Origin: Streptomyces kaniharaensis
GTDB taxonomy: Bacteria > Actinomycetota > Actinomycetes > Streptomycetales > Streptomycetaceae
DNA: 33,796 nt
Assembly (NCBI RefSeq): GCF_009569385.1
Contig: NZ_WBOF01000018.1
Span: forward strand, 1 to 33,796
Reading direction: 5' to 3'
Position numbers and translations under genes: made by a program. Below, in pieces: positions 1-8,247 of this stretch. Under the pieces are notes generated by a model. The model saw only the letters and a program-made list of their open reading frames with translations, was not told the origin of the DNA and searched no databases. The first letter of the stretch is position 1; each line of letters opens with the position of its first letter.

Positions 1-424
1 GGCCTTTTCCTGTGCCTGGCGGCCGGGCCTCCTCCCTTCCCCTGCCGGGCGGGTTCTTCCGGCGTTCCTCAATGTCACAGCGGGGCCACACCCGCACGCT
101 GTAGACGGTCTTTCCTGCTGAGATGTAACCCTGGGTCGCGTAGGCGCGGACGGTGCTGGCCGTAACGCCGAGTACGGCGGCCGTCTCTTCGTCGTTGAGA
201 AGGTCGTCGGGATGTTCTCCGGCGGGCAGCACAGGGATGGGTCCGCCCGCGAGGTAAGCACGAGCTTGAGCCAGGTCGTAGATCAGGATGCGGCTGCGAG
301 GAAAGAGGCTTGCTACGCGCTGACGGAAGGCGGGGGCATCACGTCGCCTCCATGTGGCGATGGGGACGCCAGCCTGCTCGGCGATATCGGCTTCATTGAT
401 CACTGGTCGGTTACGGGGGATCAC
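1..424 (-). CDS. HTH DNA-binding protein, copy 0 (3' end cut by window)
   Basis: N-terminal part of the 201-aa helix-turn-helix protein described at 6220-6825. The GTG start is at 424 (CAC at 422-424 on the plus strand). The C-terminal ~60 residues lie outside the window. Near positions 27-48 it has one extra G and one missing C relative to the other copies, which shift the frame over a few codons and then restore it; these are probably sequencing errors. Confidence 0.75.
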   Translation of the reverse strand, partial: MIPRNRPVINEADIAEQAGVPIATWRRRDAPAFRQRVASLFPRSRILIYDLAQARAYLAGGPIPVLPAGEHPDDLLNDEETAAVLGVTASTVRAYATQGYISAGKTVYSVRVWPRCDIEERRKNPPGRGREEARPPGTGKG

Positions 425-518
425 AATCGTGTTCCTTGAGCAGCTGTCGAGTCACGGACGGGCCCTTGTAGGCTGGTGGTACTTCCTTACGCTGGCGCTT
501 CGTCGGCACGGATGTTGG

Positions 519-1088
519 TTAAGGGCCGGTGGTGTGCCGGGTCGCTCCGCGTGAGTGGCTCTCCCCCCCTTTCATCAGTTCCATCCAACGGCGGACTTCG
601 CGCGGACTGTGGAGCCTGACCACCTTGACGCCCTGATCGGCTGTCTCGGATACCTGTTGGACGTAGCGGGGCCGGTTGTTCCGGTACTTGCGGATGGCGG
701 TGCGCAACAGCGACCGGCGGCTGAAGAATGCTTTGCTCCAGGTCAGTCGCCGTGCTTGTGGGCTGTCCTCGTATCCGGTGAGCTGATAGAGGCTACGGCG
801 CACTATGCGGTACATGATCAGGGGTAGCTGAAAGTCGAGCCACACGAGTACGTCGGCGCGGTGCCAGACGACGTCGGCCAGCTTGGAGAAGTTCCCTTCG
901 ACGATCCACGTGTCTTGCCGTGTGATCTCTCCTGCCTGCCGGCGGAACTCGGGCAGCGGCAGGGGGCCGTCAGGGGTGAAGAGAAGGTCATCGAGGTCTG
1001 TGTGTGGGTGGCCGAGTTCTGCCGAGAGCCACCTAGCCAGAGTGGATTTTCCTGTGGCGGGTGGTCCGAAGAGTGCGATTTTCCGCAT
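519..1088 (-). CDS. P-loop kinase, copy 1
   Basis: Copy of the kinase described at 6920-7492, open from start to stop but 189 rather than 190 residues. Near 563-571 a run of C replaces the CGCCGGCCC of the other copies, changing Lys-Gly-Pro-Ala-Glu to Lys-Gly-Gly-Glu outside the conserved core. The change is next to a homopolymer in an error-rich part of the contig, so it is probably not real. Confidence 0.85.
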   Translation of the reverse strand: MRKIALFGPPATGKSTLARWLSAELGHPHTDLDDLLFTPDGPLPLPEFRRQAGEITRQDTWIVEGNFSKLADVVWHRADVLVWLDFQLPLIMYRIVRRSLYQLTGYEDSPQARRLTWSKAFFSRRSLLRTAIRKYRNNRPRYVQQVSETADQGVKVVRLHSPREVRRWMELMKGGESHSRGATRHTTGP

Positions 1089-1177
1089 GGATTCCTCGTC
1101 TTTTCGGGGAGCGGCGTCCGGGCTTCACCAGGCCTTCGGGCTAGGTCACATCACCCCCACCGGGTCTTGCCATTTCA

Positions 1178-1211
1178 AACATTACAGCATTCAGACTCGT
1201 TACAGCCGTTC
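1178..1211 (-). promoter_or_regulatory. Kinase promoter/operator region, copy 1
   Basis: Same paired TTACAGC motif as at 7584-7617, about 90 bp upstream of the kinase start. Confidence 0.4.
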
Positions 1212-1220
1212 GAGACTTGC

Positions 1221-1800
1221 GGGCCCAGCCGCTTGCGGCTGTCCTTTAGCCCGCCCGCGCCCGAAGGGCGCTCTGGGCGGGCCCAGCCGCTTGCGGCTGT
1301 CCTTTAAGGGCGCTCTGGGGGCGGCCCAGCCGCTTGCGGCTGTCCTTTAGCCCGCCCGCGCCCGAAGGGCGCTCGGGGCGGGCCCAGCCGCTTGCGGCTG
1401 TCCTTTAGCCCGCCCGCGCCCGAAGGGCGCTCTGGGGGCGGGCCCAGCCGCTTGGCTGTCCTTTAGCCCGCCCCGCGCCGAAGGGCGCGGGCGGGCCCAG
1501 CCGCTTGCGGCTGTCCTTAGCCCGCCCGCGCCCGAAGGGCGCTCTGGGGGCGGCCCAGCCGCTTGCGGCTCCTTTAGCCCGCCCGCGCCCGAAGGGCGCT
1601 CTGGGGCGGGCCCAGCCGCTTGCGGCTGTCCTTAGCCCGCCCGCGCCCGAAGGGCGCTCTGGGGGCGGGCCCAGCCGCTTGCGGCTGTCCTTTAGCCCCC
1701 GCCCCGAAGGGCGCTCTGGGGCGGCCCAGCCGCTTGCGGCTGTCCTTTAGCCCGCCCGCGCCCGAAGGGCGCTCTGGGGCGGGCCCAGCCGCTTGCGGCT
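1221..1800. repeat. 60-bp hairpin array, copy 1 (error-rich)
   Basis: Eleven recognisable cores at irregular 40-60 bp spacing, with dropped bases inside several hairpin arms (for example CGCTTGGCTG near 1451). Every interior copy is perfectly periodic, so the irregularity is most likely consensus error rather than divergence. Confidence 0.85.
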
Positions 1801-1805
1801 GCGCG

Positions 1806-1833
1806 CCTCACGGCCCGCCTGGCGGCCGTGAGG
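1806..1833 (-). terminator. Terminator of 393-aa gene, copy 1 (damaged)
   Basis: Same hairpin as 8201-8231 with three bases missing around the loop (CGCCTGGCGGCC). Probably sequencing error. Confidence 0.6.
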
Positions 1834-1849
1834 TTGTGGTGACGGTGTG

Positions 1850-3032
1850 CTACATCCTAGGGAACAGTGCCCGCGCGGCCATCGGGTACATGTGGAGCCT
1901 GCGGAGGTAGTCCGCCTGGAACGCGCTTCGGGCTGCGATCTCGTCGGCGCGCATATCCCCCACCCCCTTCTTGGTCTTCACGATGACCCCGTCGATGATG
2001 CTGATTCCCGCGCCTCCGAGATCGGAGAACACGTTGATGCGGAGATGCAGGTACACCTGCCCTTCCTGCTCAGTGATGGTCACCGCATAAGCCAGATCCG
2101 CCAATGGGTAGACGTGCGTGGCTCGGGACCGGGCGAGCGACCCGCCGTCGAGGATTTCGGGGCGCAGTGCTCGAAGGTAGTGAGCAAGCGTCGCGCGGGT
2201 CGTCGCGCGGAGCGGTACATCGATGTCCTCCGGGTCGAACTCCCGGACAGTGGGCCGCCGCCACAGCCCGGCCTCACCGGTAGCACAGGCACGGATGATC
2301 TCGTCATACATCGTTCGCAACTTGCGGTGAATGTAGGCGATATCTGCGTGAAAGTCCGGGTTGGCGAGACTTTCCCATCCCTGCGGCAGCAGGAACTGTG
2401 CCGTAGCGGTGGCCGTGGGGGTGGAGAGCGCCGGAACGGGCTGGAGCACCCGCAGAGCGTCACCGTCCACGACATCGGCACACACCAGGGCACCCAAGAC
2501 GGACGCCTCTTCTACGATCCGGCGACACCGGAGCGCGGAGAGTCCCCCTGCTCGCATGGCCCTCTCCGCGACCTCTGCCCGCTCCTTGCCTGTCCGCCCC
2601 ACGAAGTGAGCATGGAACCGCTTCTCCCCCTGGATGGATTCACGGTCCAGGGTGTTCGGGTCGTAGCTCCACGAGACCACGGGGCTCAACTCGTAGGCGC
2701 GGCAGTGCTCAGCGAAGCACGCCGCGACCACTCCAAGCGCCGTGCCGAACTCTCGCGAGTGGTCGTGCAGTCCCGGCCGGTGCGTGGTTCCAGCGGACAT
2801 GAGCATGAATTCGTAGAGGGCGTGCGGCGACCTCTTGTCGGTCAGCGCGTACCCCTCATCGGGCGAGACGTTGATGTGCGCGTGGACCCTGGTCCACCCG
2901 TACACGTCGTTCACGGTCCCCATCCGCTGAGTTCCGTTCACGTAGCCCGGATAGCCCTTCGCGGCCAGCGAGTCGACCACGGGGACATTCCCGCGCAGGT
3001 CCTCAAGCGCCGACGGCAAACAACTGGGTCAT
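1850..3032 (-). CDS. 393-aa orphan protein with HAH motifs, copy 1 (frameshift at codon ~5)
   Basis: Copy of the gene described at 8248-9429. One extra A near 3018-3021 shifts the frame just after the ATG start at 3030-3032. The rest stays open and could still be read from an internal TTG at 3019. The other complete copies lack this A, so treat the frameshift as a likely sequencing error. Confidence 0.75.
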
Positions 3033-3096
3033 CGGGTTTCCTTCCTTCGGTGTCGTTGGTCGCCGGTCGGGGTGTGCCGCCCCTTCCGACATCACT

Positions 3097-3110
3097 AACT
3101 TTACAGCATT
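3097..3110 (-). promoter_or_regulatory. 393-aa gene promoter motif, copy 1
   Basis: Same AACTTTACAGCATT element as at 9494-9507. Confidence 0.4.
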
Positions 3111-3127
3111 TCGGCTCACTCTTCTAT

Positions 3128-3156
3128 GCAAAACCCCAGTTCAGGAAGGGTTTTGC
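3128..3156 (+). terminator. Plus-strand terminator-like hairpin, copy 1
   Basis: Same as 9525-9553, but followed by four T rather than five. Confidence 0.5.
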
Positions 3157-3188
3157 ACTCTTTTAGGCCAACCCACGGCCGACGGGGA

Positions 3189-3436
3189 CGCGGTGGGGGC
3201 CTACCGCAGGCCACGGAGAGGGCGGAGATGGCTGGTCCGGTGCGCGCAGCTTGCTGCGCAGGACCAGCCACCAGGCCGGTGAACGCGCCGAAGGCGCCCG
3301 GCCTGGCGTCCTGCGCTTGCGCGGGATGTCTGGCGGTGAACGCGCCGAAGGCGCCCGCCAGACCACCCCGGAGGGCCGCCAGGCCCTCCGGGGGTGTCTC
3401 CGCCCTCTCCGTGGCCTGCGGTAGGCCCCCACCGCG
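3189..3436. other. Six-way-junction element, copy 1
   Basis: Same element as 9587-9834, with one G missing at the start of hairpin 4 and one extra G at the end of hairpin 5. Both are uncompensated homopolymer changes, so the interior copies should be taken as correct. Confidence 0.8.
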
Positions 3437-3792
3437 CCAAAAAGCGGAAGTGGGCAGATGTTCGTCCTTCGTTGCGGCTCGCAACAGGGTTCTTACCGAC
3501 AACCCCGGGTTGGCCGCCTCAGCGGACTGACTCCGCCGGATTCCTAAGCGGCACCTACGTGAGGCGGTCACAGGGAAGTGCCTGCCCGACGGCCGGCCAC
3601 TCGCCGGGCCTGCCGACTCCTCCTCGGCAACGGAGCAACAGAGTTTCCCAGCCGTCCTGTACGTCATCTTGGTTGTCCAGGCCGGGGAGGAGCAGCGGGC
3701 TTCTGAGCCCGGATTGGGCTCACGGTCCCCATGACCCACCTGAGGCGGCGGCGGCCGGAGCCTGCGCCAAGGAGGCGCCGACGGGGCGAACG

Positions 3793-3815
3793 GTGCTTAC
3801 TGGAACAGTAAGCAC
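3793..3815. repeat. 10-bp inverted repeat with GAA loop, copy 1
   Basis: Same as 10190-10212. Confidence 0.7.
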
Positions 3816-3885
3816 TAACTCGCTGCACCCATCTGACGCCAAGAAACAGCTGTCGAGGCGGAGCAAGTTAGTGGCTAAGTACACC

Positions 3886-3919
3886 TGAAGGCCCCGACCG
3901 GGGACGGTCAGGGCCTTCA
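3886..3919 (-). terminator. rep terminator, copy 1
   Basis: Same hairpin as 10283-10316, 17 bp beyond the rep stop codon. Confidence 0.7.
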
Positions 3920-3936
3920 TCGTGGGGCCGGCCGGA

Positions 3937-5451
3937 TCAGGCGGTCTCAGGGGGAAGGACGTCCGTGCCCCAGGCCAGCCCCCAGGACTCGATCAGCGTC
4001 CGAACGCCAGCCTCGCCAAGCGCCTCGGCGGCACGTAGGAGAGCCAGCCGCCGACCGTGCTTGCGGACGATGTGCCGGTACCAGGTAGCCGCCGGGATCA
4101 CCGCGACCAGCGTGCGCGCGTCGTCTTCGTTGGCCGCGATCTCGGAGTCGGTCCGCTCATCCTGCTCCACCTCCAGCTCGGCGAGGATCCGGTTCAGGGT
4201 CTGGGCCCGGTAGTGCTTCCGGACGCCGTTCACCCCGTGCTCGCGCTCGCGGTACTTCGCGACCAACGGGCCCGCCTCACCCAGCTCGGCCAGCTCCTCG
4301 GCCGCCAGGTCGCCGAGCTGGAACGGCGACATGCGTCCCCAGCGGCGGCCGTCCTTGAGGTCGGAGCGGGTGAACTCCAGCCCGAAGCCTGCCGATCCGG
4401 GCTTGTCGCCGTCCTTGTACAGGTACCGGGCGGCATCACCCTCCTGCCCGGTGTTCAGCGGGCGCAGGTCGGTGCCGTGGCCATCCCCCCCGCACGGGCA
4501 GCCGGGCCGGTCGCACGTGGTGCTGACCGCGTAGCCACCGGCGTTGAGCACCGCATCGCGCCACGTCTCGGCCATCCGCTGGCGGAACCGGCGGAACTCC
4601 TCCTCCGGCAGCGGCGCCTGGGTGACCCAGAGCGCGTGCCAGTGCACGTGGAACCCGGTGTCCGAGCCCCAGGTGTCCTCGAACGCCCGCTCATAGCCCA
4701 CGATCTCGAAGTCGGACCGCAGCCGACGCCACGACCGCCCGGCGGACCCGAACGCGCCCTTCCAGCCGTCGTGCGCCACCGCGATCAGTCCGCCGCGCTC
4801 GCCGCGCCGCAGCGAGCCGTACGCCTGCCGCTCGAAGTGCCGCAACGTGTAGGTCCCGAGGTACAGGCCGTACCCGGCCGCCGCCAGCGCGTCCGCCGCC
4901 TTCTGCGCGTTCTCCGCCCGGACCGCCAGGATCTTCGCCGCGCACCACACGCACATGTGGACGCTGCCGCAGGTGCAGGCCCCACTGAACGAGGCCGCAG
5001 CCTTGCCGACCATCACCCCGGCCGCCCCACCCATCAGCCGCGTGCCGCACCCAAGGAACGTCTTGCCGAGCGCCACCGTCTGGTGCGCTTCCCTTCGCTC
5101 GAACCGCCCGTCTCGGCCCCGATCCTGACCATCTGTCCGTTTCGGGGTGGTTCGTTCCTCAGACCCCCTCTGACCTGGGGTGGACGGAATTCTCCCCGTA
5201 GTACTAAAGCGCACGCCCGTTTTTGGTGCCGAAAATGCCGCCTGACCTGCGGTTTTGTGGTCCCCAAAACGTGACACGTCGGGGGTGGCATCGATGATCC
5301 GTTTTGCCCGCTGACGGCACGTGGCAGAGCAGTAGATCTTGACCCGCTTGCCGGTGCCGGGGGCGAACGACTTCCGGCAGCGTGCGCACTTCGGGCGCTT
5401 CGGGGGGCGGGTCTGGCTGACGGCATCAGCAGACGCGGATACGCTGGACAA
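3937..5451 (-). CDS. rep: Rolling-circle replication initiator (HUH Rep), copy 1
   Basis: Intact 504-aa copy with the same protein sequence as the gene described at 10334-11848. This is the first gene of the window that lies wholly in the error-free part of the contig. Confidence 0.92.
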   Translation of the reverse strand: MSSVSASADAVSQTRPPKRPKCARCRKSFAPGTGKRVKIYCSATCRQRAKRIIDATPDVSRFGDHKTAGQAAFSAPKTGVRFSTTGRIPSTPGQRGSEERTTPKRTDGQDRGRDGRFERREAHQTVALGKTFLGCGTRLMGGAAGVMVGKAAASFSGACTCGSVHMCVWCAAKILAVRAENAQKAADALAAAGYGLYLGTYTLRHFERQAYGSLRRGERGGLIAVAHDGWKGAFGSAGRSWRRLRSDFEIVGYERAFEDTWGSDTGFHVHWHALWVTQAPLPEEEFRRFRQRMAETWRDAVLNAGGYAVSTTCDRPGCPCGGDGHGTDLRPLNTGQEGDAARYLYKDGDKPGSAGFGLEFTRSDLKDGRRWGRMSPFQLGDLAAEELAELGEAGPLVAKYREREHGVNGVRKHYRAQTLNRILAELEVEQDERTDSEIAANEDDARTLVAVIPAATWYRHIVRKHGRRLALLRAAEALGEAGVRTLIESWGLAWGTDVLPPETA

Positions 5452-5483
5452 CAGGCCTCGGATCGGTGATAGGTGACGAGGTC

Positions 5484-5649
5484 GGCAATGAGGTCCGGGA
5501 GTTGTCTAGGCGCCCGGACCTTTGCCGTTTCTGGAGTTAGAGCACTGATCCTGCCGCATCTGACGGGCCTCAGAGAGACGAACTCGCCGATGGGACTGGT
5601 GGGGTTCCAACGAACCGAAGAAGGCCCGGACCGCAGGGTTGGTCCGGGC
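5484..5649 (-). promoter_or_regulatory. rep leader hairpins, copy 1
   Basis: Same pair of hairpins with shared GGTCCGGG arms as at 11881-12046. Confidence 0.45.
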
Positions 5650-5842
5650 TGCCGTTCGGTCAGCGCGTGCGCCGCGTGGACGTCCTCGGCCGAGGGATTG
5701 GCCGTGTGCCTGCCGAACGCGGGAGCGAACGCCTGCCTCACCGATCCCGGGGGGCTCCGCCCGCCCGGACCCCCGGCCACCTCCAAGGGGGGAAAGGGCT
5801 TCGTGATCTTGTTCAGGTGAGTGGGTGGTACGGGTCAACCCG

Positions 5843-5999
5843 GCGGGGTTCCCCTCGATGGTCGGCACCCAAGGGCTAGCACACCGCCCGGGGGGCCCGG
5901 CCCGACCGCGCGCGCCCGCGACCGACTTGGAAGCAGGTGCCGGACCCCCCGAACGGCGCGCTCGGTCTGAAGACTGCCGCCCACCGAGGGGAACCCCGC
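5843..5999. other. Candidate double-strand origin, copy 1
   Basis: Same long imperfect stem with nested GC-rich hairpin as at 12240-12396. Confidence 0.35.
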
Positions 6000-6159
6000 A
6001 CAGCCCGACCCCTGGCGCGGGCGGGCGGCGGGGACCGGGCGCGGCTACGGGCTCCAGCTCCACTCGCTTCTTCTCCAGCCCTCAGTACCGCACCGGGTAG
6101 TGCTGCGAAGCGAGGACGGGGGGCGATCCACGCGTAAGCGAAGCGCGGGGGTATAGCTC

Positions 6160-6206
6160 GCTTCCAGGAATCAGGCGTGCAGGCCACACGCCTGATTCCT
6201 GGAAGC
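6160..6206 (-). terminator. 20-bp perfect inverted repeat after the HTH gene
   Basis: Two perfect 20-bp arms (6160-6179 and 6187-6206) flank a 7-nt loop CAGGCCA. The hairpin starts 13 bp beyond the HTH stop codon, the position expected for a factor-independent terminator. It has no U-tract, as is common in actinomycetes. Arms this long and this perfect are unusual for a simple terminator, so a second role (recombination site or replication structure) is possible. Confidence 0.65.
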
Positions 6207-6219
6207 CTCACCGTACGGG

Positions 6220-6825
6220 TCAGCCGGGCGGGGAGGTCTGGCTGACCTGGGTGAGGAGGCGTTCCCAAGTGCGTGTTGACCCGCCGTGCTGTTGGGCAAG
6301 GGATGCTGCGATGCGATGGCGGGGGGTGTCGCCAGCAGTGCTGAGGGCTGCGGTCGCAGTGTGCAGACGGGGATCACCCTCGTAGGCGTGTGCCTTGCGC
6401 GGGCCTTTTCCTGTGCCTGGCGGCCGGCCTCCTCCCTTCCCCTGCCCGGGCGGGTTCTTCCGGCGTTCCTCAATGTCACAGCGGGGCCACACCCGCACGC
6501 TGTAGACGGTCTTTCCTGCTGAGATGTAACCCTGGGTCGCGTAGGCGCGGACGGTGCTGGCCGTAACGCCGAGTACGGCGGCCGTCTCTTCGTCGTTGAG
6601 AAGGTCGTCGGGATGTTCTCCGGCGGGCAGCACAGGGATGGGTCCGCCCGCGAGGTAAGCACGAGCTTGAGCCAGGTCGTAGATCAGGATGCGGCTGCGA
6701 GGAAAGAGGCTTGCTACGCGCTGACGGAAGGCGGGGGCATCACGTCGCCTCCATGTGGCGATGGGGACGCCAGCCTGCTCGGCGATATCGGCTTCATTGA
6801 TCACTGGTCGGTTACGGGGGATCAC
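6220..6825 (-). CDS. Helix-turn-helix DNA-binding protein, 201 aa (reference copy)
   Basis: Probable transcriptional or copy-number regulator acting on plasmid DNA. The GTG start (CAC at 6823-6825) follows an AAGGA ribosome site at about 8 nt. Two helix-turn-helix units resembling the MerR/excisionase fold are visible. Residues ~9-58 hold DIAEQAGVPIATWRRR followed by a beta-hairpin and a helix ending in ARAYL; residues ~75-122 hold the clearer AAVLGVTASTVRAYATQGYI and a wing. A basic Gly/Pro/Lys linker (~124-144, with AT-hook-like GRPPGTGK) leads to a C-terminal segment (~153-195) that may be a third, weaker unit. It lies 94 bp after the kinase on the same strand and may be co-transcribed, and it ends just before a strong hairpin. 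The domain calls come from visible pattern only. Its target is unknown; the TTACAGC motifs upstream of the kinase and 393-aa gene are candidates. Confidence 0.8.
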   Translation of the reverse strand: MIPRNRPVINEADIAEQAGVPIATWRRRDAPAFRQRVASLFPRSRILIYDLAQARAYLAGGPIPVLPAGEHPDDLLNDEETAAVLGVTASTVRAYATQGYISAGKTVYSVRVWPRCDIEERRKNPPGQGKGGGRPPGTGKGPRKAHAYEGDPRLHTATAALSTAGDTPRHRIAASLAQQHGGSTRTWERLLTQVSQTSPPG

Positions 6826-6919
6826 AATCGTGTTCCTTGAGCAGCTGTCGAGTCACGGACGGGCCCTTGTAGGCTGGTGGTACTTCCTTACGCTGGCGCT
6901 TCGTCGGCACGGATGTTGG

Positions 6920-7492
6920 TTAAGGGCCGGTGGTGTGCCGGGTCGCTCCGCGTGAGTGGCTCTCCGCCGGCCCTTTCATCAGTTCCATCCAACGGCGGAC
7001 TTCGCGCGGACTGTGGAGCCTGACCACCTTGACGCCCTGATCGGCTGTCTCGGATACCTGTTGGACGTAGCGGGGCCGGTTGTTCCGGTACTTGCGGATG
7101 GCGGTGCGCAACAGCGACCGGCGGCTGAAGAATGCTTTGCTCCAGGTCAGTCGCCGTGCTTGTGGGCTGTCCTCGTATCCGGTGAGCTGATAGAGGCTAC
7201 GGCGCACTATGCGGTACATGATCAGGGGTAGCTGAAAGTCGAGCCACACGAGTACGTCGGCGCGGTGCCAGACGACGTCGGCCAGCTTGGAGAAGTTCCC
7301 TTCGACGATCCACGTGTCTTGCCGTGTGATCTCTCCTGCCTGCCGGCGGAACTCGGGCAGCGGCAGGGGGCCGTCAGGGGTGAAGAGAAGGTCATCGAGG
7401 TCTGTGTGTGGGTGGCCGAGTTCTGCCGAGAGCCACCTAGCCAGAGTGGATTTTCCTGTGGCGGGTGGTCCGAAGAGTGCGATTTTCCGCAT
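6920..7492 (-). CDS. P-loop kinase, adenylate-kinase/FlaR-like, 190 aa (reference copy)
   Basis: Predicted cytoplasmic nucleotide-binding phosphotransferase. Residues 8-16 are a Walker A loop (GPPATGKST). Asp31, Asp33 and Asp34 sit where related kinases hold substrate contacts. WIVEGNF (61-67) is the family's WI-x-GN motif, and LVWLD (81-85) is a Walker B-like strand. Arg94, Arg97 and Arg98 begin the arginine-rich lid. This pattern matches small proteins often annotated as adenylate kinase or 'DNA topology modulation protein FlaR', a name that does not establish function. The length is normal for the family, plus a ~17-residue polar tail. The ATG start has a GAGGA site 6 nt upstream. The gene is preceded by the hairpin array and followed by the HTH gene. 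The substrate cannot be told from sequence; it is not a typical plasmid maintenance gene, so it is best read as cargo. Confidence 0.86.
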   Translation of the reverse strand: MRKIALFGPPATGKSTLARWLSAELGHPHTDLDDLLFTPDGPLPLPEFRRQAGEITRQDTWIVEGNFSKLADVVWHRADVLVWLDFQLPLIMYRIVRRSLYQLTGYEDSPQARRLTWSKAFFSRRSLLRTAIRKYRNNRPRYVQQVSETADQGVKVVRLHSPREVRRWMELMKGPAESHSRGATRHTTGP

Positions 7493-7583
7493 GGATTCCT
7501 CGTCTTTTCGGGGAGCGGCGTCCGGGCTTCACCAGGCCTTCGGGCTAGCGGTCACATCACCCCCACCGGGTCTTGCCATTTCA

Positions 7584-7617
7584 AACATTACAGCATTCAG
7601 ACTCGTTACAGCCGTTC
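7584..7617 (-). promoter_or_regulatory. Kinase promoter/operator: paired TTACAGC motifs (reference)
   Basis: On the minus strand this reads as an extended -10 (TGC then TGTAAT, one mismatch from TATAAT) about 90 nt upstream of the kinase ATG. On the plus strand TTACAGC occurs at 7588-7594 and 7606-7612, 18 bp apart. The first occurrence and its flank (AAC-TTACAGCATT) recur upstream of the 393-aa gene at 9494-9507. No convincing -35 box is seen. The promoter and operator roles are inferred. Confidence 0.45.
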
Positions 7618-7626
7618 GAGACTTGC

Positions 7627-8193
7627 GGGCCCAGCCGCTTGCGGCTGTCCTTTAGCCCGCCCGCGCCCGAAGGGCGCTCTGGGGGCGGGCCCAGCCGCTT
7701 GCGGCTGTCCTTTAGCCCGCCCGCGCCCGAAGGGCGCTCTGGGGGCGGGCCCAGCCGCTTGCGGCTGTCCTTTAGCCCGCCCGCGCCCGAAGGGCGCTCT
7801 GGGGGCGGGCCCAGCCGCTTGCGGCTGTCCTTTAGCCCGCCCGCGCCCGAAGGGCGCTCTGGGGGCGGGCCCAGCCGCTTGCGGCTGTCCTTTAGCCCGC
7901 CCGCGCCCGAAGGGCGCTCTGGGGGCGGGCCCAGCCGCTTGCGGCTGTCCTTTAGCCCGCCCGCGCCCGAAGGGCGCTCTGGGGGCGGGCCCAGCCGCTT
8001 GCGGCTGTCCTTTAGCCCGCCCGCGCCCGAAGGGCGCTCTGGGGGCGGGCCCAGCCGCTTGCGGCTGTCCTTTAGCCCGCCCGCGCCCGAAGGGCGCTCT
8101 GGGGGCGGGCCCAGCCGCTTGCGGCTGTCCTTTAGCCCGCCCGCGCCCGAAGGGCGCTCTGGGGGCGGGCCCAGCCGCTTGCGGCTGTCCTTT
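7627..8193. repeat. 60-bp tandem hairpin array, 10 cores (reference copy)
   Basis: Nine complete 60-bp repeats plus a final 27-bp core, perfectly periodic with no spacers. Each repeat contains two dyads on the plus strand: AGCCG-CTTG-CGGCT and GCGCCC-GAA-GGGCGC, separated by a pyrimidine-rich GTCCTTTAGCCC segment and a G-rich GCTCTGGGGGCGGG segment. The array sits between the 3' end of the 393-aa gene and the kinase promoter and contains no gene. Possible roles are protein or replication binding site, RNA stabiliser or structured transcript. The same loop types recur in the six-way junction at 9587-9834. Confidence 0.95.
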
Positions 8194-8200
8194 TCGCGCG

Positions 8201-8231
8201 CCTCACGGCCCGCCTGTGGCGGGCCGTGAGG
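8201..8231 (-). terminator. Terminator of 393-aa gene (reference)
   Basis: A perfect 14-bp stem (8201-8214 with 8218-8231) and 3-nt loop, 16 bp after the TAG stop of the 393-aa gene. It is very GC-rich, without a U-tract in either direction. It probably isolates this gene from the array and kinase. Confidence 0.75.
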
Positions 8232-8247
8232 TTGTGGTGACGGTGTG

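Larger units (their letters stand above)
425..6825. repeat. Tandem plasmid unit 1 (6401 bp)
   Basis: First full copy, bounded by successive start codons of the HTH gene. It carries kinase, array, 393-aa gene, six-way junction, rep, origin-like region and HTH gene. Compared with units 2-4 it has many indels up to about 3.7 kb (array, 393-aa gene start, junction) and none seen after that. Confidence 0.93.

Noticed and set aside
7627..8193. CRISPR array
   Set aside because: The repeats are contiguous with no variable spacers, and no cas genes are present.
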